Source: Nocardia abscessus
GTDB taxonomy: Bacteria; Actinomycetota; Actinomycetes; Mycobacteriales; Mycobacteriaceae
Length of the DNA stretch: 64,000 nt
Assembly: GCF_015477775.1 (NCBI RefSeq)
Contig: NZ_JADLQO010000013.1
Coordinates: forward strand, 124,001-188,000
Reading direction: 5' to 3'
Shown: piece by piece, positions 1 to 9,642 of the stretch
Numbering within the stretch: position 1 is the first letter of the stretch
Layout: each line of letters starts with the position of its first letter
Program-made: the position numbers and the translations under genes
Notes under the pieces: generated by a model
Seen by the model: only the letters and a program-made list of their open reading frames with translations
Told to the model about the DNA's origin: nothing
Database searches by the model: none

Positions 1-6
1 TTCGCG

Positions 7-3000
7 GTGACGAAGAAGCTCGACAGCGACCCACCCCTCCCGGTCATCTCCGGCACTCCCGGCAAGCACGCCGCGGAGAGGAAGGGACTCAAGGACGCCC
101 TCAAGGGGTATCCCACGATGGAGCAGCTGTTCGGGTCGCTCGACTTCTGCGAGTGTGAACACTGCCGCTCGGTGCTCAGCCCCGCCGCCTACCTGGTGGA
201 CCTACTCCAGTTCATCGAGGCCGAACCGCGCGCCCGGACCAACTTCCTCAACCGGTGGAAAGACCGCAACGGCACGGCGTATACCGACAACTACCTGTCG
301 CCCTACGATGCGCTGATCAAACGGCGCCCCGATCTGCCGCACATCCTGCTCACCTGCGAGAACACCAACGTCGCACTGCCCTACATCGACATCGTCAACG
401 AAATCCTCGAATACTACGTCGCGAACGACACGCTCACGAAGGAAGCAGCCCGCGACACCGGCGAGGCCACGAGCGCGCAGTTACTCGCCGAACCTCAAAA
501 CGTCATCACCGAGGCCTACACACGACTACTGAACGACAAGTATCCGCTCAACCTGCCCTTCGACCTGTGGCTGGAAACGGTGCGCCAGTTCTGCAACTAC
601 AGCGAAGCGCCGCTGCCAACCCTGCTCGACACGTTCCGCACCACCGAAAAGCTGTTCGACCCCGCCAACGACTATGACCGGGCGGCCATCTTCATCGAGT
701 CGCTGGGGCTCTCGCCCGTCGAACGCGCAATCATTGCCGATCCCAACCCACTGACCACATGGTGGGAGCTGTACGGGTATGCAACGGTGGATGAGGCCCG
801 AAACGTTGCATCAGACCCGCACACCGAGCAGCGGATCGACCTCAATTCCGCGAAGGCCCTCTCACGGCGCCTGGGAGTGACCTATAAGGAATTGGTCCAG
901 CTGATCAAAACCCGGTTCGTCAACCCCCACTTGACCGGGCTGGCCCTGCTGTACCAACTCCCAGCCAGCATCGCCGAGACGAAATTCTTTCTCGCCCCGG
1001 ACAATCAGACGTTCTACACCGCCAACAAAGACCTGCTCGAGAAGAACCTCAACGCCGCTCAGAAGGCGCGGCTCAAAGCGCTGCCGAAGGATGACTGGGA
1101 GAAACTCTCCGACCTCGGCGCGTATGCGGATCGGGTGACCGCATACGCAGCCGCGTATCAGCTCCAGGCGGCCGACGTTCTGGCGGACCTGGCAGCTCTA
1201 CCCCTCGACAAAGCCCTCGTGCTGGCCGACCCCGACACCGGGTGCAACTTCGATGAGACCACATTCCGCTACGCCGACACGAAGCCAGCGGATCCCGCCG
1301 CGTTCCTGCGTCTGAACCTGTTCGTGCGCCTGTGGCGCAAATTGGGCTGGAGCATCGCCGAGACCGACCAGGCGCTGCGCCTTTTCGTACCCGCCGAAAC
1401 CCCATACGACGAGACGCATTTCGCTCAGAAACCACTCGACTCGGCACTCATCTACCTGGCACACCTCAAGGAGCTGGACGGCCGGGTGAAAGTGGGCAAG
1501 CCGAGCCGAATCAGACTGCTCACACTGTGGTCCGACATCCCAACCGAGGGGAACGGCTCGCTGTACAGTCAGCTCTTCCTCACGCGCAATGTCCTCAAGG
1601 CCGACCCGATCTTCGACCACCCGCAGGGCGACTACCTCGCCCCCGCCTGGGTGGCCGCACACGGGGTCGACAAGCCGGCGGATTTCGTGCTGGTGAAGGG
1701 TCACCTGCTGGCCATCCAAGCTGCGCTCGGACTGACACCTGGCGAGGTCGACGAGATCCTCGCCGACGCCGGAACCTCTATCGACACCGCGGAACTCTCA
1801 CTCCCACGTGTGTCGCTGCTCTACCGTTACGGGCTGCTTGCGAAGGCGCTCAAGATCAGCGTCCACAACCTGATCACCCTGAAGACGCTCGTCGGCAAGA
1901 ATCCGTTCCGGCCGCTCGATCCACACCCATTGACCACCGTGGACCAGGACTACCCGCTCGTCGAAACACTTGAGTTTCTTGACATTGCCGAACAGGTCAA
2001 GCAGAGCGGACTGAAGATCGAGGACCTGGACTTCCTGCTGCGACGACACTTCGACGAGTTCGGGCCGCATCGCCGGGACCGGAATGCTACGCACACACTG
2101 CTGCGGACCCTCGCGGATGGTGTGCGCGCCATCCAGGCCGAGCATCCGGTGCCGGCAGACCCAGCGGCGTTGACAGAGGAATTCTTGCAGCAGAAGCTGG
2201 GGCTGCTGCTGTCACCGAGCAACGTGGAGCAGCTGCTGCGCATGCTGCGCGGGCAAGAGGAACTCAACTTGCTGACCAGGTCATTTTTCGACAACGTGCT
2301 CAAGAAGCAGCAGGTACGGCTGCCCGAAGAGGCAGGTTTCCTGACCGAAGCCGACTACCCCGATCTATTCGATTCACTGACGAAGCTCGAGGAAATCGCG
2401 CCCACCGACACACAGGAGCAGATCGACGCCAAGCGTGAGAGAAACGAAGAGATCATCGCCTCGAACCGGACGGAAACGCAACGGCGCTGGCAGCGGACCG
2501 CCGAGGCGTTCTTGCCCGTGTTGCAGAACCGTCTCATCCGTCAACTGCTGGTGCAGACGCTCGCCGCGGAATCGGGTGCGGACCCGGCCCTGGTGGAAAG
2601 CCTTGTCGTCGACGCCCGCCTGCTCACCATGGACGACGAGCCACTGCTCAGCACGCTGATGACTGCAGGAGCGACCGGCCTCGACGCCGACTTCTACACC
2701 TCCTCCGACGGTACGGGACCACGCCAGCCCACTGCCGCACGCGCCGACAGCGCGGACACCGACCTGAAAGAGAACAAGGATCCACAGGGCAACGACCTTC
2801 CCCCCGCGAACAGCGCCAGATTTGTCGGCTACCTCGTTGCCCCCGCGACCGGCACATACCGGTTCTACATCCAACTCGACAAGGCCGGTGCCGAGGCCCG
2901 GCTGACATTCCCACACCTGCCGCAGCCGCTCTTCCTTCAAGGAACCGCGCAGAATCCGCCCGCCCCCCTGGGAACAGGGAAAGACGAGTACCTCGACCTG

Positions 3001-5697
3001 AAAACCGGTGTGCCATACCGCTTCGAACTGGCCCTCGACAAGCTCGACGGAGGGGGCGCACGGCTACTCGTCCAGAGCGAGACGTCACCACGCGGTAGCC
3101 TGACGCAGCTCGACCTCTACTCCGCGGCCGCGCTCGACGCGGCGGAGAAGGCCCACGAGCTACTGGGCAGCGCACTCGTGCTGCTGGATGCGCTCGGCCT
3201 CACCGAACGCGAAACGCGATACATCCTCACCCATTCCACACAATGGGGCGGCGTCGACCTCAGCGGACTCCCGACAGACTTGACCAACCGCACCGAGGAC
3301 ACACCCGAAGAGAAGGCGGCCGCGGTCGAGCGTTTCGGGCAGTTCCGGCGTCTGGCCGCGTACGCCCACCTCAAGCGCGAGCTTGCGGGCGGAACGGACG
3401 ACCTCATCAGCGTGTTCGAGGCCAACGGGACAACTGAGGCCGACCGGCTGCCGAAGACGGTGTACCCGCTGATCGCGCGGCTGGCGCGGCGCGACGTGAC
3501 GGTGGTGCAAGCGACCGCCGAGGCGCTCTTCACTGCGCCGAACTTCGCCAACGACGAGCATTTGCGGCAATTGTGGGGGGCGCTGCAACTGGTCGAACGG
3601 CTCGGCGCGGCGCCCATCGCACTGCAGAGTTGGACCCGGATCCTGGCGCCCAGCGGCGGCGGCCCGCCACCTGCCGAGGACCCGCACTTCGAAATCGCGC
3701 GCGGCGTCCGGGAGGCGATCAAATCGCGCTACGACTCGGAGACGTGGCAACGGGTGGCGCAGCCCATCTTCGACCAACTCCGCAAGCGGCAGCGCGACGC
3801 CCTCGTCGGCCACATCATGCACCGGGATAACTTCACCAGATCGGAGCAGTTGTACGAGTACTTCCTGGTGGACCCCGGCATGGAGCCGGTTGTGCAAACC
3901 TCGCGCATCCGGCTGGCCATCGGCACGGCGCAGTTGTTCGTTCAGCGCTGCCTGCTCAATCTGGAGCCACAGGTCCACCCGTCCGCGATCCTCAACGCCG
4001 ACCAGTGGGACTGGATGAAACGCTACCGGGTGTGGGAAGCCAACCGAAAAATCTTCCTCTTCCCGGAGAACTGGCTGGAACCGGAGTTCCGCGACGACAA
4101 AACGCACCTGTGCACCGAGCTCGAGTCCGCCCTGATGCAGGGCGACGTCACAGCCGACCGGGTCGATGATGCGTTCCTCAACTATCTACGCAAGCTCGAA
4201 GAACTGGCGCGGCTCGACATCGTGGCGATGCATTTGGAGGACAAGCCCGACTTTTCCAAGAACACGCTGCATGTCATCGGTCGGACCTTCAGCGTGCCGC
4301 ACAAATACTTCTACCGCCGTTTCGCCGACCACGTCTGGAGCCCGTGGGAGCCCGTGAGCGCGGAGATCGAGGGTGACCACCTGGCCCCGGTGGTGTGGCG
4401 CAATCGGCTCTACCTTTTCTGGCTGACGTTCCTGGAAAGCGGAAAACCATTCGGCACAGGACCTGCCGATACGAGCGAACTCGACAAGCTGCCCACCGTG
4501 CAACGGAAGGTGGAAGTGCAGCTGCATTGGAGCGAGTACGTCGACGGAGAATGGAACACGCACGAATCCGGCGGTTACAGCGCACCTGCCGAGGAACGGA
4601 TCACTACTATCGTGAGCGGAGACTTCGACCCGCAGCAAGTGTTTGTGCACGTCAAGGTGGTCGAAGATCCCGAACTCGACCAGGAAACCCTCGCAACGAC
4701 GGCCCAAGCCGGCGTCTACATCACGCTCGGCGCCCCCTTCTGGCAGGAGTACTACCTGGCTAGTCGTAACAGCTCGCCAGAGGCGATGCCTGGCGGCAGC
4801 CAGCGGCCATGGCCGCCTTTCTCCGTCGACTGGTGGACCTCGTCCAAACTACGGCCGACTCGCTACGCGGGCGCAGGCAGCAAATTTACCGTTATCACAG
4901 CGCTGCACACCAGCACGGAGCCCGGGAAATCCACGTGGGACTATTTGGACATTCTGGGGCAGACAGGTGCATTCACGCTGCTGCCCTGCAACAACGCTCT
5001 CACACTGGGCGTTTCTCTCGAGGCATACGAGGACGCGGAGAAGCCCGGCGAAGTGCGAAAGGCGATGGAAGAGAGCATCGCGATCATCGAGAGGCTGATG
5101 AAGCCGGTCTTCTTCCAGGACAACAACCACACCTTGTTCGTCGAACCCGAGGTGACTGAACGCACGATCGAGGAATGGCAGGAGTGGGTGACCCGCACCC
5201 CGGTACCCGAACCGGAGCTTCCCAAGTTCCACTTGGATCCCACGTGGTGGGAGCGACACGTCGTACCACTTGAACCCGAGTCACTCATCCCGGACCCACT
5301 GGGCCCGGTCATCTTCCCCGACCGCGACTCGATCCTCCAGGGCACGGACCGGATCGATTTGCTCATCAACCCGGGGACCGGACTGATCTTCGACGGGCAA
5401 GTGATCGACGCGCAGGGCAAGGCACCGATAGAGGTCGTCCCGACGGCCAAGGCCGCGGACCTGATTGCACGGGGTGCCGCAACAATCACAGTGAATGCGG
5501 GGAGCGGCATCCCCGCGGCGTCCACAGTCGTCGTGCCATCCGCCGCAATCGCGGGGAACACGGGGTTGGCTCAGGTCAGAAACGGGATGAACATCATCGG
5601 CCACGGCGGCTACAACGCGGCGCTGCATCAGAACGTGGAGGCCTTCACCCTCGAGGGCCTCGCCAGATTACAGAGCCCAACCGGCCCGGTGCAGTGA
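7..5697 (+). CDS. Tc toxin complex TcA subunit, N-terminal half (VRP1, PA14, neuraminidase-like); probably 5' partial
   Basis: This is the first half of a TcA-type pore-forming and receptor-binding subunit of an insecticidal Tc complex. Residues about 40-70 carry a Cys-rich C-x-C-x(2)-C stretch followed by the SPAAYLVDLLQF signature of VRP1/TcA proteins. A PA14-like beta domain lies at about 889-1037. An ABC-toxin-N-like helical segment lies at about 1260-1325, and a neuraminidase-like domain (WMKRYRVWEANRKIFLFPEN) begins at about 1335. The TcB-binding domain is absent and sits in the next gene, 16 bp downstream, so TcA is encoded in two parts like TcaA/TcaB of Photorhabdus. The frame is open to position 1 and the GTG at 7 has no visible ribosome site, so the true start may lie outside the window. 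Domain calls come from motif recognition only. Confidence 0.85.
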   Translation: MTKKLDSDPPLPVISGTPGKHAAERKGLKDALKGYPTMEQLFGSLDFCECEHCRSVLSPAAYLVDLLQFIEAEPRARTNFLNRWKDRNGTAYTDNYLSPYDALIKRRPDLPHILLTCENTNVALPYIDIVNEILEYYVANDTLTKEAARDTGEATSAQLLAEPQNVITEAYTRLLNDKYPLNLPFDLWLETVRQFCNYSEAPLPTLLDTFRTTEKLFDPANDYDRAAIFIESLGLSPVERAIIADPNPLTTWWELYGYATVDEARNVASDPHTEQRIDLNSAKALSRRLGVTYKELVQLIKTRFVNPHLTGLALLYQLPASIAETKFFLAPDNQTFYTANKDLLEKNLNAAQKARLKALPKDDWEKLSDLGAYADRVTAYAAAYQLQAADVLADLAALPLDKALVLADPDTGCNFDETTFRYADTKPADPAAFLRLNLFVRLWRKLGWSIAETDQALRLFVPAETPYDETHFAQKPLDSALIYLAHLKELDGRVKVGKPSRIRLLTLWSDIPTEGNGSLYSQLFLTRNVLKADPIFDHPQGDYLAPAWVAAHGVDKPADFVLVKGHLLAIQAALGLTPGEVDEILADAGTSIDTAELSLPRVSLLYRYGLLAKALKISVHNLITLKTLVGKNPFRPLDPHPLTTVDQDYPLVETLEFLDIAEQVKQSGLKIEDLDFLLRRHFDEFGPHRRDRNATHTLLRTLADGVRAIQAEHPVPADPAALTEEFLQQKLGLLLSPSNVEQLLRMLRGQEELNLLTRSFFDNVLKKQQVRLPEEAGFLTEADYPDLFDSLTKLEEIAPTDTQEQIDAKRERNEEIIASNRTETQRRWQRTAEAFLPVLQNRLIRQLLVQTLAAESGADPALVESLVVDARLLTMDDEPLLSTLMTAGATGLDADFYTSSDGTGPRQPTAARADSADTDLKENKDPQGNDLPPANSARFVGYLVAPATGTYRFYIQLDKAGAEARLTFPHLPQPLFLQGTAQNPPAPLGTGKDEYLDLKTGVPYRFELALDKLDGGGARLLVQSETSPRGSLTQLDLYSAAALDAAEKAHELLGSALVLLDALGLTERETRYILTHSTQWGGVDLSGLPTDLTNRTEDTPEEKAAAVERFGQFRRLAAYAHLKRELAGGTDDLISVFEANGTTEADRLPKTVYPLIARLARRDVTVVQATAEALFTAPNFANDEHLRQLWGALQLVERLGAAPIALQSWTRILAPSGGGPPPAEDPHFEIARGVREAIKSRYDSETWQRVAQPIFDQLRKRQRDALVGHIMHRDNFTRSEQLYEYFLVDPGMEPVVQTSRIRLAIGTAQLFVQRCLLNLEPQVHPSAILNADQWDWMKRYRVWEANRKIFLFPENWLEPEFRDDKTHLCTELESALMQGDVTADRVDDAFLNYLRKLEELARLDIVAMHLEDKPDFSKNTLHVIGRTFSVPHKYFYRRFADHVWSPWEPVSAEIEGDHLAPVVWRNRLYLFWLTFLESGKPFGTGPADTSELDKLPTVQRKVEVQLHWSEYVDGEWNTHESGGYSAPAEERITTIVSGDFDPQQVFVHVKVVEDPELDQETLATTAQAGVYITLGAPFWQEYYLASRNSSPEAMPGGSQRPWPPFSVDWWTSSKLRPTRYAGAGSKFTVITALHTSTEPGKSTWDYLDILGQTGAFTLLPCNNALTLGVSLEAYEDAEKPGEVRKAMEESIAIIERLMKPVFFQDNNHTLFVEPEVTERTIEEWQEWVTRTPVPEPELPKFHLDPTWWERHVVPLEPESLIPDPLGPVIFPDRDSILQGTDRIDLLINPGTGLIFDGQVIDAQGKAPIEVVPTAKAADLIARGAATITVNAGSGIPAASTVVVPSAAIAGNTGLAQVRNGMNIIGHGGYNAALHQNVEAFTLEGLARLQSPTGPVQ

Positions 5698-5713
5698 CGC
5701 GGAAGGAATCCCA

Positions 5714-8700
5714 ATGGCCATCACACAGCCAGCGATGCGGATGCACGGAATCCTGGACAGAGAGAACTCGTTCCTCCGGCAGCGGTATGTAGAGACCACG
5801 GAGCAGAAGTACTTCATCGTGCAGGAGCGCGAGGTCTCCTACCGCTTCTCTGCGCACTTCCACCCGTTCGTCGGCCAGCTCACGGACCGGCTGATCCGAG
5901 AGGGGACGCGCGGGCTGCAGGCCGCGGACACCGAATACCGTCCGAACGGTGAAGCACTGCCGGAGAGCGTCGAGTTCACCCTCGCACCGGACGCAGAGAT
6001 CACCGTGCCAGACGGTGCCGGTGTGCTGCTGGCGAAAGAGACCCCAGCGACACTTCAGAACGGCGCGGTCATCACGTTGCCCCGATCGATGCACCTGCGC
6101 ACCACAGCCGCGGCCGCCGCGAGAGCGCCCCAGGGACTGCGCGCCACGCTGGTCAGCGGGATGGTCCACACTCCCGGGCCGAACGAGGCGGTAACGCTGG
6201 CTGCGCAGCAAGCGTTCCTCTTCGGCGACACCATCGTCACACTCAAAAGCACGACCGGGGTCATCCTGTTCAACGGAATGAAGGGCACCATTCCGGCAGG
6301 AACCAAGGTACTAGCAGCGCGGGCCATGGAGTTCCCCATCCCAGCAAACACCCCCGCCGTAATCCAGAAGAGCACGCCGTGGCCGCTCCTGTATGGCAAC
6401 ATCATGGACCGCTACAGCCCCTCGCCGAGGCTCGTTCAGCGACCACGGCCCGTCCGCGATCTCGACTTCACCAGCAGGGGCGCATACGCGGTCTACAACT
6501 GGGAACTCTTCTTCCATGCGCCACTGACCATGGCGATCCACCTCAGCAAAAACCAGCGCTTCGCGGAGGCACAACGCTGGTTCCACTACATCTTCGACCC
6601 CACCGACGACAGCGACGGACCCACACCCGAGCGGTTCTGGAAAGTGCGGCCGTTCCACACCACCGACGTGAAAAAGGTCGAGGAGATCCTGGTCAACCTA
6701 GCGAACCCGACAGACGCCACACTCCAAGCCGAGACTGCAGACAGCATCAGCGACTGGCAGCAAACTCCCTTCCGGCCGCATGTGATCGCGCGCCACCGGC
6801 AGCAGGCGTTCATGTACAAGACTGTGATGGCGTACCTCGATAACCTCATCGCCTGGGGCGATTCGCTGTTCAGCCAGGACACCGGTGAGACGATCGACGA
6901 GGCGCTCATGCTCTACGTGCTCGCCGCCAGCATCCTGGGCCCGCGGCCACAAGCTGTGCCAGCAAAGGGGACAGTGAAGCCGCAAACGTATGACAACCTC
7001 CGCAAGGACCTCGCCCAATTCGGCACAGTCCTGCGCGACGTCGAAGCCGAAGCGCCCTACGACCTGATGCCACTGCCTGCCCAGGACGGCGCCACCAACC
7101 CGCAAGCCGGCTCGATGCGCAGCCTGGGTAAAGCGCTGTACTTCTGCGTGCCGCGCAATGACAAACTCATGGGCTACTGGGACACCGTATCCGACCGGCT
7201 GTTCAAGATCCGCAACAGCCTGAATCTGCAGGGTGTATTCCGTCAGCTGGCGCTTTTCGAGCCGCCCATCGACCCCGCCCTGCTGGCTCGCGCCGCCGCG
7301 GCCGGGGTGGACATCTCGGCGATCGTCAGCGGCCTGAACCAACCGCTGCCCCTGGTCCGGTTCCAGCTCCTCCTGCAGAAAGCGCTCGAGCTCGCGCAGG
7401 AAGTCAAAGCCCTTGGGGGCAGCCTGCTCGCGAACATGGAGAAAGAGGACGGGGAGGCGGTGGCCCTTTTACGCGCCAGACACGAGAAAGCCGTTCTGGA
7501 GCTCGTCGAGCGCGTCAAGTATGCGCAACTGCAGGATGCCATCAAATCGAAGGAAGGGCTGACAACTTCCCTGCAGAACGCGCTGCAACGCTACGCCTAT
7601 TACGAGCGGCAACTCGGCAAGTCGCCCGACGAGATCACCCACGCCGTGCCGAGTTTCGTGGACCTGAAGGCCGACGAACTCGAGAAACTGAAGTTCACCG
7701 CCGATGAAGGCGCGGTGCCTATCCGCGAGATCGATGTGGACATCGCCTCCGATGCGACCGGTCAACCTGGTAGCGGAAAGTTGTTGAGCTCACATGAGGC
7801 GCTCGAAGACGAGCTGCTCGAGTACGCACAAATCGCCACCGACGCAAGCAACCTGCTCAGCAGCCTTGGCTCCGCAGCCTCCATCGTCCCCCAGTTCGAT
7901 GTGGCCGCAGAACCGTGGGGCGTGGGCGGCCGCACGAGCTTCGGCGGCTCGAACGTCGGCGCCGGCATCCAAGCCACCGCCACCCTGGCCAGAGGGGTAG
8001 CGGACCGGCTGAACTTCGAGGCGCGGCGCGCGGCCCGCATCGACGGGTTCGCCCGCCGCGAACGCGAGTGGGCTTTCCAGAGCAACCTCGCCGCGGGAGA
8101 AATCACCCAGATTTTCAAACAGATCCGGGCAGCTGAGATTCGGCAGGCGATCGCAGAGATGGAACTCGCCAACCACCGAACGCAGATGAAGCACGCGGCG
8201 GAGATCGAGCACTTCCTCAACGAGGAAGGAACGAACAAAAAGGGCAAAAGGACCAACAAGGCGCTCTACACCTGGCTCAAACGCGAAGTCAAGGGACTCT
8301 ACGCCCAGTGCTTCCAGTTCGCCTTCGACGCCGCGAAGAAGGCGGAACGCGCCCTCCAGCACGAACTCGGTGACACGAGTCTGACATATCTGCAGTTCGG
8401 CTACCTGGCAGGCAAAGAGGGACTGCTCGCGGGTGAGCGACTGTACCTCGACCTCAAACGCATGGAAATGGCCTACCTGGAACTCAACCGCCGCGAATAT
8501 GAACTGACCAAACACGTGAGCCTCGTTCAGCTGGACCCGCAGGCGCTGATCCAACTGCGCGAGACCGGCCGCTGCACAATCAGACTCAACGAAGACATCT
8601 TCAACATGGACGGGCCGAGCCACTACTTCCGTCGCATCAAAAATGTGGCCGTCACCATCCCTTGTGTGACAGGACCGTACGCCGGCGTCAACTGCACACT

Positions 8701-9457
8701 GACCCTGCTCAAGAGCAGCATCCGCAAGACTAGCGTCCCCGGGGACAGGCCGTACGCCTGGGAGAATTCCGAGGACGACCGGTTCGCGAACTACCACGGC
8801 AGCATGCAGTCGATCGTCACCAGCTCCGGACAGAACGACAGTGGAATGTTCGACACGAACCTGCGCGACGAGCGCTACCTGCCCTTCGAGAACTCGGGCG
8901 TAATCAGCGACTGGCAGCTACAGCTACCGGCCAATCCCAGCGCAGGCGAGCCGACGCAGTTCGACTACAACACCATCAGCGATGTAGTGCTACATGTGCG
9001 CTACACCGCCCGCGAAGGCGGCGAAGCATTACGGAAGGCGGCGGTTGACGACCTACAGACAAAGATCAACGAAGCCATGGCGATCGGGTCGGTCCGACTG
9101 TTCTCGCTTCGCCATGACTTTCCCGATGCCTGGGCCGCGTACAAAGCGGCCCCCAAGGTAGGCGACTTCCGAGCGTTCACGATGAAGCTCGGGCCGCAAC
9201 ACTATCCCTTCTGGAGCACGTCGAAGACGGGCAAAGTTATCGCTGCGGCGCTCATTGCCCGAGCCACGGGCCCCGTCACGGTCGCTGCGCCCGACGGCCG
9301 AAACACCGACGCTCTCGGCGCATTCCTCGGTGACCTGACACGCACTGAAATCACCAATGCGCCGAAACCACCATTCAACGGTGAATGGAGCGTCGCGCTC
9401 ACCGCCGACGGCATCGAGGAGGCGTGGCTGCTGGTTCATTGGGGACTCGAAGAGTAG
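5714..9457 (+). CDS. Tc toxin complex TcA subunit, C-terminal half (pore/translocation channel and TcB-binding domain)
   Basis: Second half of the split TcA (1247 aa). It opens with the FHPFVGQLTDRL segment typical of the central TcA region. Later come YNWELFFHAPLTMA and AQRWFHYIFDPTD, strongly conserved in TcaB/TcdA proteins. A coiled coil at about 555-640 would form part of the channel. The C-terminal third (LNRREYELTKHVSL, then MDGPSHYFRRIKNVAVTIPC) is the TcB-binding domain. Between the two conserved N-terminal blocks there is a beta-rich, valine/threonine-rich stretch (about residues 75-225) that I do not recognise from standard TcaB proteins; it could be a receptor-binding insert. GGAAGGAAT upstream is a good ribosome site. 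It is presumably translated with the preceding gene and assembles with it. Confidence 0.88.
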   Translation: MAITQPAMRMHGILDRENSFLRQRYVETTEQKYFIVQEREVSYRFSAHFHPFVGQLTDRLIREGTRGLQAADTEYRPNGEALPESVEFTLAPDAEITVPDGAGVLLAKETPATLQNGAVITLPRSMHLRTTAAAAARAPQGLRATLVSGMVHTPGPNEAVTLAAQQAFLFGDTIVTLKSTTGVILFNGMKGTIPAGTKVLAARAMEFPIPANTPAVIQKSTPWPLLYGNIMDRYSPSPRLVQRPRPVRDLDFTSRGAYAVYNWELFFHAPLTMAIHLSKNQRFAEAQRWFHYIFDPTDDSDGPTPERFWKVRPFHTTDVKKVEEILVNLANPTDATLQAETADSISDWQQTPFRPHVIARHRQQAFMYKTVMAYLDNLIAWGDSLFSQDTGETIDEALMLYVLAASILGPRPQAVPAKGTVKPQTYDNLRKDLAQFGTVLRDVEAEAPYDLMPLPAQDGATNPQAGSMRSLGKALYFCVPRNDKLMGYWDTVSDRLFKIRNSLNLQGVFRQLALFEPPIDPALLARAAAAGVDISAIVSGLNQPLPLVRFQLLLQKALELAQEVKALGGSLLANMEKEDGEAVALLRARHEKAVLELVERVKYAQLQDAIKSKEGLTTSLQNALQRYAYYERQLGKSPDEITHAVPSFVDLKADELEKLKFTADEGAVPIREIDVDIASDATGQPGSGKLLSSHEALEDELLEYAQIATDASNLLSSLGSAASIVPQFDVAAEPWGVGGRTSFGGSNVGAGIQATATLARGVADRLNFEARRAARIDGFARREREWAFQSNLAAGEITQIFKQIRAAEIRQAIAEMELANHRTQMKHAAEIEHFLNEEGTNKKGKRTNKALYTWLKREVKGLYAQCFQFAFDAAKKAERALQHELGDTSLTYLQFGYLAGKEGLLAGERLYLDLKRMEMAYLELNRREYELTKHVSLVQLDPQALIQLRETGRCTIRLNEDIFNMDGPSHYFRRIKNVAVTIPCVTGPYAGVNCTLTLLKSSIRKTSVPGDRPYAWENSEDDRFANYHGSMQSIVTSSGQNDSGMFDTNLRDERYLPFENSGVISDWQLQLPANPSAGEPTQFDYNTISDVVLHVRYTAREGGEALRKAAVDDLQTKINEAMAIGSVRLFSLRHDFPDAWAAYKAAPKVGDFRAFTMKLGPQHYPFWSTSKTGKVIAAALIARATGPVTVAAPDGRNTDALGAFLGDLTRTEITNAPKPPFNGEWSVALTADGIEEAWLLVHWGLEE

Positions 9458-9642
9458 TCGGTACTGCGCCGAGCCATTTCGTTCGGGCAAGGAGGGTGCG
9501 TGCTGCGCGCGCAAGAAGGGAGGTATTACGCATACGCAACAGTCCAACCGTATGCGTGATGACGAAGATGACCATCAGGGGGCGAACGAGTAGCTGTAGG
9601 TGGAGTTGCCCAGTCCAAACGACTCAAGACCCGAGGTAAACA

